A stretch of DNA of 64,000 nucleotides, taken from positions 188,501-252,500 of the forward strand of contig NC_134418.1 of NCBI RefSeq assembly GCF_030867145.1, in the 5' to 3' direction. The position numbers were made by a program, and so were the translations under genes. Shown here in pieces: positions 1 through 7,689 of the stretch. The stretch's first letter is position 1; each line of letters starts with the position of its first letter. Origin of the DNA: Opisthocomus hoazin (taxonomy: Eukaryota; Chordata; Aves; Opisthocomiformes; Opisthocomidae). Under the pieces are notes generated by a model. That model ran no database searches, was not told the DNA's origin, and worked only from the letters and a program-made list of their open reading frames with translations.

Positions 1-674
1 GGTCGAAAGAAAACGCCAGAGAAGTACAGAAATCAAGAAAAACAGGGACGAGGAGCCTTGGAGAGACGGAGCACGAAAATGTTGGGCCGGTGAGCGCGAA
101 AGAGGGAGAGAGAGACAGGGGCAGGGGGAGGAGATGAAGAAGAAAGGAGAGACAAAGATGGCAACGGAGCACAGGACACACAGGCAGAGAGAGAAAAAGG
201 ACAGTGAACAGGAAAAAAGGGACCGAGAAACAAAGAAAGGGTCAGATCTAGACAAAGAGACCAAGAAGGGGGGGTGGCGGGGGGGGGGTGCAGGGAAACC
301 CCAAAACAAACCAGCAAAGGGCTACAGGACAGAGAGGGAGAGAAAGGGCCATGAAGCAGGACAGAGAAGGAGAGAAAGGCAAAAAGCGAGAGCTGGCTGA
401 ACAGGGACGTATAGCAAGAAACGGCCAGACAGGCAGCAGGACAGAGAAACAGAGACAGGGAGCCGGCTAAAGAAATTCTGGAGGGAGAAAAGGAGGGAGA
501 GGGAGCAGGACACAAACACAGACAGAAGACGGGAGGTACAGGGAAAGGGAAAGAAAAGGAAAAAGAAAAATAAACCAAACAAAACAATCACAGCAGCGTG
601 GGAGAGAGGAGGATCCAGGGGAGGGCCCGGGACGCAGAAGAGGAGCGACAGGGCCCCGAGGGCCCACCACTCAC
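1..674. repeat. GA-rich minisatellite, unit 0
   Basis: Purine-rich plus strand with 'cagagagggagag' and 'caggacagagaaggagag' motifs. No gene supported: the frames here are Lys/Arg/Glu/Gly-rich on plus and Ser/Leu/Pro/Phe-rich on minus. Confidence 0.85.
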
Positions 675-784
675 CGCAGCTCTCGCTCTCGGCGCTGCCG
701 GGAGACTCTGCTGCTTCAGGCGCTTCTCTCTCCTGCTCTCCTCCATTCCTCTTCCGTAACTCCGGTCGCTTGGCTGTCCTACAC
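675..784 (-). other. Candidate internal exon EM, 110 nt, unit 0
   Basis: On the minus strand an acceptor TTTTTTCTTAG/GTGTAGG (784) and a donor GCTGCG/GTGAGTGG (675) bound exactly 110 nt. Two of the three frames are open. One enters in phase 2 and gives an acidic-basic peptide (CRTAKRPELRKR...ESPGSAESESC). The other enters in phase 1 and gives VGQPSDRSYGRG...PRARAA. The third stops at once (GTG TAG). First exons ending in phase 1 would select the second frame. This copy is slightly diverged ('ctcctccattcctc'). Confidence 0.45.
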
Positions 785-1612
785 CTAAGAAAAAACACGC
801 ATGTGTCGCGGCTCTTAGGAGACGAGGCTCCCTAGGCACGTAGCCTCGCTCGCTCACGCGCTCCACAACCGTACCATGCTGCTGCTGGTGACACATACAG
901 ACCCTGCGGGACACGCTGGCGGCCTGGCCTGCTGCGGGCTACCAAGAGGGAGCCTTCCTCACCCGCAGAGGCAGGCTCTCTCCTGCCTGCAGCGCCAGGC
1001 AGCTGCCAGCCAGGTGGCCTTCCATTTCTTCTTCTTCTTCAGCCTTCTCGGGACTCTCCAGCTTCAGCCCCGCCAGCTCCCGTCCGCAGCCACTCAGCGC
1101 TCCGCCTCTCTCTTTTTGCCCCCACGACGCCAGGAGACCGAGGCCCGGCACACACAGCCCTCACAAGCCTGGAGTGGGCGCAGCCAACGGCATCCCCAGG
1201 GCAGGAACGGACAAACGCGTCCTCAGCGCGGCCCCTGCCACAGAGAAAGAAGCAGCGGCGACCGCGTTAAGGGACACTGAGGCACGCTCGAGGCCCAGTG
1301 TGCCGCCCGCACCACGGGCCTTGGGGGAGGCCGGGGGCTCCGGGACAGGCTTCAGGGGACGTGCTGGAGCTGGGGGCGGCTGCGCGGGGCGAGCGGGGCC
1401 GGGGAGCGCTGCCGAGTTGGGGGGGGGTGCCCGCATCCTTCCCCCCTCACCCTGCGTCACCTCCCGCCTCTGGCCCCGGGGCTGCCCGCACCCGCCTCGC
1501 CTCCAGCGCACCGGCAGCCTGCCGCAGCGGGCGGCTCGAAGCTTCCCGTCCCACCACCCTCGGGCAGCCACCACGCACCCCCGCACCCGTCGCAGGGGAG
1601 CCCGCGCCTCAC

Positions 1613-1667
1613 GGCTGGCCTCTCCGCTCCCCCGCCGCCCCGGCACCCGACACCAGGGCGCCGCCAT
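1613..1667 (-). other. Candidate first exon E1N with NRF1-type site, unit 1
   Basis: On the minus strand an ATG at 1667 sits in strong Kozak context (A at -3, G at +4, 'cagcagcATGG'). It opens 18 codons starting MAAPWCRVPGRRGS and reaches a donor of the form AGC-C/GTGAGG at 1613/1612, leaving phase 1. An NRF1-type palindrome GCGCATGCGC lies just upstream at 1684-1693, where a CpG-island start site would be expected. The plus-strand sequence GCCGCCATG overlaps the same bases, so a start on either strand is possible. Protein function is not recognised. Confidence 0.4.
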
Positions 1668-2019
1668 GCTGCTGCGCCGTACCGCGCATGCGCCACGTGC
1701 CGACGGCGCGCCGGAGTGGCCAGTCCCCAGTCCCTGCGCGGAACGCCGGGCTGCAGTACCGCATCGCGGCCAGGGGACGGCGCCAGCGGACACGGCGCGG
1801 CGCCCACGCCCGGCCCCACCTCCGGGTCCAGGCAGCGCGCGCCGCCGGCAGGGGGCGGCGCCGCCGGCAGGGGGCGGCGCCTCCGCACGGCTCCGGGCAG
1901 CCCCCGACTCGCGGCTGCGACACGGCGCCGCACCCCCGCCGCTCCTTGCCCCCGACCTCCCGGGGGCTTTTCCCCAGGACCTGCCACTCCATCCACACCC
2001 CCACACACCCCGCGCTCAC

Positions 2020-2149
2020 CTTCTCCCTCGCTGCAGCCGCAACCCGGCTACGGCTCCGCTCCTCCCTCGACTCGCACCGGCCCCTCCACAGCCACCCGGG
2101 GCACGGCAGCACCGGGCCCTCCACCGGCAGAGGGAGGGGCCGTCGCCAT
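2020..2149 (-). other. Candidate first exon E1L, proximal copy, unit 1 (frame closed)
   Basis: 130 nt with the same donor. The frame is closed by TAG, a different stop from the distal copy. It lies 128 bp after the ET2 poly(A) signal, mirroring the spacing of the distal copy to ET. Confidence 0.35.
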
Positions 2150-2277
2150 CAGCCGTGCTGCCCGCACCTGGGGCTCCTCCGGCTCCGGCCCACGGCTGGA
2201 TCCCACGGTGCCGTCATTGGGCAAACACAAAGACCCTCTGAAGCCGTTTGGGCATTTCAGCAAGCAGGCAGGCGTCC

Positions 2278-2283
2278 TTTATT
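2278..2283 (-). terminator. Poly(A) signal AATAAA of ET2 (type example)
   Basis: Canonical hexamer followed 42-59 nt downstream by GU-rich 'gggtctttgtgtttgccc' (minus). Equivalents at 23748-23753, 37225-37230 and 51014-51019, only in long islands. Confidence 0.55.
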
Positions 2284-2689
2284 GCAGCACCGGACACACA
2301 GGGCACGGCTCCTCCCAGCGCGCACAGCACCTGTGCCACTCGAGCGGCAGTACCGAATTTTGGTCACCGGGTGGCAGCAGCGAGCTCTTGGACACGGCGC
2401 CACCGCGCATTCGCGTCTCCCGAGCCGCAGTACCGAACTTTGGTCACCGGGTGGCAGCAGCGAGCTCTTGGACACGGCGCCACCGCGCATTCGCGTCTCC
2501 CGAGCCGCAGTACCGAACTTTGGTCACCGGGTGGCAGCAGCGAGCTCTTGGACTCGGCGCCACCGCGCATTGGCGCCACCCGAGCCGCAGTAACGAACTT
2601 TGCTCACCGGGTGGCAGCGGCGAGCCCTGCGGCACGCCCGGTCGAGGCGCGGCCGCACCGCTTTCTGGGGACCGGACGCAGCGGGAAGG
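2278..2689 (-). other. Candidate terminal exon ET2 with 80-bp tandem repeat, unit 1
   Basis: The acceptor GTGTTTTTCTGCAG/CCTTCCCGC (2690) has a good pyrimidine tract, and the exon would end at the AATAAA above. Inside is a tandem repeat of exactly 80 bp; copies of 'cagtaccgaa' start at 2348, 2428, 2508 and 2588. Because 80 is not a multiple of three the frame changes at each copy, so this is probably untranslated. Between the acceptor and the ZNF143-like cluster an ATG near 2783 opens a short frame (MCDEALCLVPPQPP). Confidence 0.4.
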
Positions 2690-2825
2690 CTGCAGAAAAA
2701 CACACGGAACTGACCACAGAACTACCCTTCGTCCCGCGCAGCGGGGGCTGTGGCGGGACCAAGCACAACGCCTCGTCGCACATGCCCGAGAGCAATGCGG
2801 CTGCCCGGCAGCCGAGTCCCTGAAA

Positions 2826-2961
2826 ACGACACCTCCCGGCATGCCCTGGCTAGCAGGGCTCGGCCGCCCGGCAGCCGGAAGACTACACCTCCCGGCATGC
2901 CCCGGGGAGTAGCGTGACCGACAGCGCGCCCCGCGCCCCAGCACTACAGCTCCCAGCACGC
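2826..2961. promoter_or_regulatory. Triple ZNF143/STAF-like cluster, unit 1
   Basis: Three same-direction matches to the vertebrate ZNF143/STAF consensus (ACTACAAyTCCCAGmATGC). They are ACGACACCTCCCGGCATGC (2826-2844), ACTACACCTCCCGGCATGC (2882-2900) and ACTACAGCTCCCAGCACGC (2943-2961), spaced 56 and 61 bp. Such sites are typical of CpG-island promoters. The cluster lies between distal E1L and ET2, so it could drive an ET2 transcript on the minus strand or a plus-strand one. Confidence 0.6.
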
Positions 2962-3122
2962 CGCGGGAGCTGCGGGCCTCGGCTTGCGGGGACACCGTGC
3001 CCGAAACGGCGCTGGACCCCCGCCGCTCCTTGCCTCCCACACGGACCCCGCTCGGCAGGTACCCTCGCCCGCCTCGGGGCTTTCCCCGGGACCCGCCGCT
3101 CCATCGACCGCCCCGCGCTCAC

Positions 3123-3252
3123 CTTCTCCCTCCCTGCAGCCGCAGCCCGGTCACGGCTCCGCTCCTCCCTCGGCTCGCACCGGCCCCTCCACGGCCACCC
3201 CGGTCACGGCAGCACCGGGCCCTCCACCGGCAGAGGGAGGGGCCGTCGCCAT
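3123..3252 (-). other. Candidate first exon E1L, distal copy, unit 1 (frame closed)
   Basis: ATG at 3252 opens MATAPPSAGGGPGAAV..., and the exon ends at a good donor GAGAAG/GTGAGC (3123/3122). In this copy the frame stops at TGA after ...GGAEP, before the donor. Only 177 bp separate the ATG from the ET poly(A) signal of the neighbouring copy, so the promoter must lie in that interval or overlap the ET exon. Confidence 0.35.
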
Positions 3253-3429
3253 CAGCCGTGCTGCCCGCACCTGGGGCGGCCCCGGCCCACGGCTGGAGCC
3301 CGGCAGGAACAGGGGGCCGTCGCCCCTGCCCCACAGCCCGTCCCCTCCTCCCCTGGGCTCTGGCGCAGCCCCTCGTCCCGTGCAAACCACGCACAAACGC
3401 AGCCGCGAGGGCAAAAGGGACCGCAGGTC

Positions 3430-3435
3430 TTTATT
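3430..3435 (-). terminator. Poly(A) signal AATAAA of ET (type example)
   Basis: Canonical hexamer on the minus strand with a GU-rich downstream element. Equivalent hexamers: 11099-11104, 18879-18884, 24746-24751, 32436-32441, 38377-38382, 46145-46150, 52012-52017 and 59702-59707. Confidence 0.6.
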
Positions 3436-3637
3436 CAGTCACGCACCCAGCCAGTCCCGGGAGCCGCTCTGCTCCGGGGCTCGGGGCCCCCGATGCTCCC
3501 TCTGCCCCTCCGACACCTCGGCAGTCCTTCCCGCAGCTGCGCCCGTTGCTCCAGCAGGGAACAGTCGGTCAGTCCGCTCCCGGAGCGATGCGCTGCTCGG
3601 CAGAGGCCGCCAAAAATGAGGAGCAGGGTGCAGGCCA
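3430..3637 (-). other. Candidate terminal exon ET with poly(A) signal, unit 1
   Basis: The minus-strand acceptor is 'ctcctctcttgtag' at 3638. Entered in phase 1, the exon encodes a hydrophobic then basic stretch (ACTLLLIFGGLCRAAHR, later LLEQRAQLREGLPRC, ending GTGWVRD) and stops at TGA (3437-3435). That stop overlaps AATAAA (3435-3430). A GU-rich downstream element lies at 3382-3401, 30-48 nt beyond. A phase-2 entry is also open and ends at another TGA (3441-3439). E1L and E1N donors are phase 1, so direct splicing would use the first frame; including EM once shifts ET to a frame that stops after 22 codons. The protein family is not recognised. Confidence 0.5.
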
Positions 3638-5847
3638 CTACAAGAGAGGAGAAAAGTGACAGCGGCGGTGTAACGAGAAAGCACGAAGCAGGGAAAGGGA
3701 CAGCGAGAGAAGGACGGGGACAGGCAGTCCCACAGAGATGGAGAAAGAAGCAGCAGGAAGAGAGGAAGAGTGGCAGCAGAAAGAAGAAGAGGGAGCAGGA
3801 CAGAGACCGAAAAAGGATGGGGGAGCAGGACAGAGGCGCAGAAAAAACCTGCAACGGGCAGCACGACAGGAAGGGAGGAAAAAAGAATAGGGGCAGGGAC
3901 CCGGACTGAGACAGATGGGGAAAGACAAAAAAAAAAAGCTACAAAAACAGGGCAGAGAGGGAGGAATGAGACAACATGGACAGGGAGCCGGGACCGCAAA
4001 CGACGGAGGGAAGGGGCGAGGGTGGGCAGGACAACACGAAACAAACCACATAGCTACACGCTACAGGGAAAAGAGGGAAGACTTAAGAAGTAGGGAGCGG
4101 GAGCTGAACAAAAGAGAGCCAGAGAGCAAAAAGCCAGAGAGTAATGCGTACAGAAAGAAAGGGGGGGGGATTCTAAAACAGGGTCATCGGGGAGACAGAC
4201 ACAAGTAAGAAGGACAAAGGACAAAAGCAACAGGCTACGAGGTGGAGAGGGAAGAATCAATGAATATGGACAGAGCGCTGGCCAGAGAGAGACCGAGAAA
4301 GGCAAAAGATGGCACGGGTGACAGGGCAGAGAGGGAGGAATTTAAAAACCAGGCACAGGGAGTCGGACAGAGGGAAAGGCAGAAATAAAAGGAGAAAAAG
4401 TGACGGGCCACGGGGCAGAGAGGGAGGAATGGATAAAGAGCAACAGGGGACCGGACAGAGCACAATGGAGAATGGAAAAAAAGCAAAAGCACGCTCCAGG
4501 GAAGACGGAGGGATTGAAGAACCGCGACCAGGAGCTGGACAGCGAGACACAGAGGAAGACCAAAAAACCAACAAAACAAAACCAGTGATGGGCTACAAGA
4601 TGGGCTGGGGGAAACAAAAAACAGCGCCAGGGAGCTGGACACAGAGAGATGGAGACAGACAGACCAATAGCGTGGGGCTACAGGGGGCAGAGGGACGAAT
4701 TAAACACTGAGGACGGGGAGCCAGACAGAGAGAGAGGGAGATCGCGGAGAACAGTGGTGGGTGCAGGAAGAAGAGGTAAGAGTTAATAAATGGGGACAGG
4801 GAGCCGCACAGGGAGGGACCGAGAAAGGCAAACACAGCAGCAGGGCATAGGGCAGAGAGGAAGAACTAAAAAACAGGGGCAGTGAGACAGACATAGAGAG
4901 ATGGAGAAAAGAAAAAAGCAATGGGTGATGTGGCAGAGAGGGAGGACTTAAAAACAGGCACGGGAAGCAAGAAAGACTGAAAGGGGGGGGGGGGGGGCGG
5001 GGCTGAATCCAATAGGCAACAGGATGGAGAGGGAGGACTTAAAAGTGAGGGACGAGAAGCTGGGAAGACAGAGAGGTGGAGAAAGAAACAGAATCACAAC
5101 ACGCTACAGTGCCAAGAAGGAAGAAGCTGAACAACAGGGACAGGGAGCCAGACAAAGAGAGCCAGAGAAAGAAAAAATACCGACGGGCCACAGGACAGAG
5201 AGGGAGGAATGAAACAATAGGGATCCGGAGCCGGGCAGTCAGAGAGGGAGGAAGAAGAAATAGCCAGGGGCAATAAGGCAGAGAGAGAAGGCGGCAAAAA
5301 CAGGGATCTGGACCAGATCGATGACAAAAGACAAGGACAGTGATGGGCTATAGGGAGGAATGCGAAGACAGGGGCGAGGCGCCAGATGCGGAGCAAGGCA
5401 CACAGGAAGTACAGCAAAAGCTAGAGAGCAGAGAGGGAGGAATTAAACCACAGGGATAGGGAGCCGGGGAGGGAGCTGGAAAAAGGGATGCAGGAGGGGA
5501 GACGAGGAGGAATTAAAAAATTGGGATCCAGAGCCCGAGAAAGAAGTAAAATTGCCACAGGCTAAAGGGCCCAGAAGGAAGAAATTGAAAACCAGGGAGC
5601 AGAAGCCAGCCAGAGAGAGACGCAGAAAGGAAAAACCACGATGGGCTCCCAGACGGAGAGGGAGGAATTTCAAAAAGGAAGGGAGCGGGAGCCGTACACA
5701 GAGAGACAGAAAAAGGGAAGATAGCAACAGGCCACAGGGCAGCGAGGGAAGAACTGAAAAGTAGGGACAGGAAGCCGGACAGAGCGCAACGAGAAAGAAA
5801 TGGCCGGGGGGGAAACACAGCACCACCACCTGCGACAGGCTACAGGG

Positions 5848-6316
5848 CTAGCCCAAGCTGGCCAGTGGAAATATTCCGTACCACAGACGTCACGCACAGC
5901 TTATAAATGGGGGCTGGCTGCGGGGCAGGAATCAGCTCTTGTCGTTTCCGCGAGTTGGAACCCGCTCTCGTCCGGGAGGTCAAACTATTTTGGAATTTAG
6001 CGAAACTTGCGATTTCCGGGTTCCGCAATCGCTGTTCGGGGACTGCCTGTGCACCGGTCATCGGGTGGTGAGAGAAACTGTACTGCGTATAGTTTGGTTC
6101 GCATGTGCGTTGTTGCAATTATTATCATCGTTATTAGAATTATCAGCAGTATTTCCTTTGTTGCCTTACTAAACTGTCTTTATCTCAACCGACAAGTTTT
6201 ACCTTTTGTCCATTTGTCCTCCGCATCCCGCTGGGGAGGGAACGGGCCGGGGGTGGGGGCTGTGAGCGAGCGGCTCTCTAGTGCTTAGTTGCCGGCTGCC
6301 AAGTTAAACCATGACA
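5848..6316 (+). mobile_element. Solo LTR fragment, avian endogenous retrovirus type (unit 1)
   Basis: About 469 bp unlike the surrounding GA-rich repeat. It holds an AGACGTCA CRE-like site (5885-5892), a TATAAA box (5902-5907), an AT-rich stretch near 6115-6150, the 'aaactgtctttatctcaacc' segment near 6170, and the end ...ccatgaca at 6316. That order resembles the 3' part of abundant avian ERV LTRs, possibly ERVL-like; this is recall, not a search. The 5' LTR end and all gag, pol and env sequence are absent. It interrupts the minisatellite within its 'gctacagggcagagaggg' consensus. This copy is the most distinct, with 'gcaccggtc' for 'gaatcggtc', 'agttttacc' for 'agtttgacc' and 'cgagcggctc' for 'cgagcagctc'. 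Confidence 0.8.
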
Positions 6317-7579
6317 GACAGAGAGGGAGGAATTAAAAAAAAACAGGACTGGGAGCAATCTACAGAGAGACGTCCGGGAACGAAAGTGTAAACAGCACCG
6401 CGTACAGGGCAGAGAGGGAGGAATTCAACAAAAATAGTAAGTAAAGACAGGGAGCCGGACAGAGGGACACAGAGACAGAGAAAACAGCAATGGGCTACAA
6501 GACAGAGAGGGGGGGATTAAAAAATCCTGGCGGGGAGCCGGACCGGGAGAGACGGCCAAAGAAATGAAATCGCGCCGTGGCACAGGGAAGACAGGAGGAC
6601 AACACTGAAAACCAGGGCCTGGGAACTGGAAAGAGAGCGCCAGAGAATGAAAGAACTCCTGACGGGCTCTAGGGCAGAGACAGGAGGAATGAAAAAACAG
6701 GGGCGGGGAGACAGAGAGAGACAGAGAGAGAGAAATAAGAGGGGGGGAAAGCAACAGGCCGCAGGCTCCGGAGGGAGGAAGTGCGAAAGAGGGGCTGGGA
6801 GCCGCACAGGGAGAGGGTGGAGAAACAGACCTGCAGAAGTGACAGGGTATGGGGCAGAGAGGGAGGAACTTAAAAAAATCAGGACCTTGAGCCAGAAGAG
6901 ACGGAGAAAATAAAAATGGTGACGGGTAACAGGGCAGAGAGGGAGGAATGAAAAAAGAGGGACAGGAAGCCAGAACAGAGAGACTGCGAAGGCAAAAAGT
7001 CCCGACAGCTTCCGCAGAGAGGGCGAGGAACTGAAACTTAGAGACAGGGAGTTGGACAGAGAGAGACAGAGAAAGAAAAAGAGAAAAAAGACGGAGATGC
7101 AGAAAGGGAAAAGGAGCGACAGGACAGAGAGGGAGGAATTCAAAATGAGGGGCAGGGAGCAGAATAGAGAGAGATAGAGAAAGAGGCAGACGCGCAACGT
7201 GCTACGGAGCTGAGAAGGAAGACCTTGAACCAGAGGGACAGGGAGCCGGACAGAGAGTCCCAGAGACGGCGAAAGTACCGACGGGCTATAGGGCAGAGAG
7301 GGGGGAAAGCAAAAACCGTGATCGGGAGCCAGACAGAAAGAGATAGGGAAGGAAAAAAAAGCCACGGGCTACAGGGCAGAGAGAGGGAGGACCTAAAAGA
7401 TGGGGACAGGGAGCTGGTCAGAGATGGAGAAAGCAGGTACACGGGAGCGGGGAGGGGGTTGGAGGGGGCAGGGAGGAAAAAAAAGCCAAAAAGCACAGCA
7501 GTGTGGGAAAGAGAGGGATCCAGGGGAGAGCCCGGGATGCAGAAGAGGGGCGACAGGGCCCCGAGGGCCCGGCACTCAC

Positions 7580-7689
7580 CGCAGATCTCGCTCTTAGCAC
7601 TGCCGGGAGACTCTGCTGCTTCAGACGCTTCTCTCTCCTGCTCTCCTCCCTTCCTCTTCCGTAACTCCGGTCGCTTGGCTGTCCCCCAC
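7580..7689 (-). other. Candidate internal exon EM', unit 1
   Basis: A second, diverged copy of the EM cassette about 1.9 kb further downstream on the minus strand. It keeps the same 110-nt length, acceptor TTTTCTCTTAG/GTGGGGG and donor GTGAGTG. The intron flank beyond the donor, the reverse complement of 'gacagggccccgagggccc', is also shared, so the duplication covered exon plus flank. The same two frames are open; the third reaches TGA after about 22 codons. Confidence 0.4.

Larger units (their letters stand above)
1..875. repeat. Unit 0, type D, 3' end only
   Basis: Matches 21443-22317 and 48709-49583 with scattered differences, for example 'gaagtacag' at 26 where the others have 'gaagtagag', and a changed triplet near 745 inside the EM cassette. 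It is GA-rich to about 590, followed by the EM cassette. Confidence 0.85.
785..3429. promoter_or_regulatory. Long CpG island, unit 1
   Basis: GC- and CpG-rich sequence between the EM cassette and the ET poly(A) signal. On the minus strand, from high to low, it holds the E1L distal copy, three ZNF143-like sites, the ET2 terminal exon with 80-bp repeats, the E1L proximal copy, and an NRF1-type site with E1N. A conserved GTGAGG donor-like site (minus) sits at 957-962. An E-box CACGTG at 1693-1698 is present here and in type C but lost in types A, B and D. Two 18-bp 'gccgccggcagggggcgg' repeats lie near 1842-1880. No TATA box is seen, as usual for CpG-island promoters. Confidence 0.8.

Noticed and set aside
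963-1168. Possible minus-strand exon between a CCACTCCAG acceptor and the CTGCGG/GTGAGG donor
   Set aside because: The donor is conserved in all ten copies, but the acceptor is weak and all three frames contain stops, so it is not listed as an exon.
876-1280. Plus-strand frame beginning MLLLVTHTDPAG at each unit anchor
   Set aside because: ATG context is fair, but length jumps from 127 to 618 codons between copies through small indels, and it lies antisense to a conserved minus-strand donor at 957-962.
2348-2630. 80-bp repeats as a coding repeat domain
   Set aside because: The period is not a multiple of three and frames differ in every copy.
5848-6316. Full-length provirus
   Set aside because: Only a 5'-truncated LTR is present. 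No gag, pol or env-like sequence, primer-binding site or second LTR is seen within any unit.
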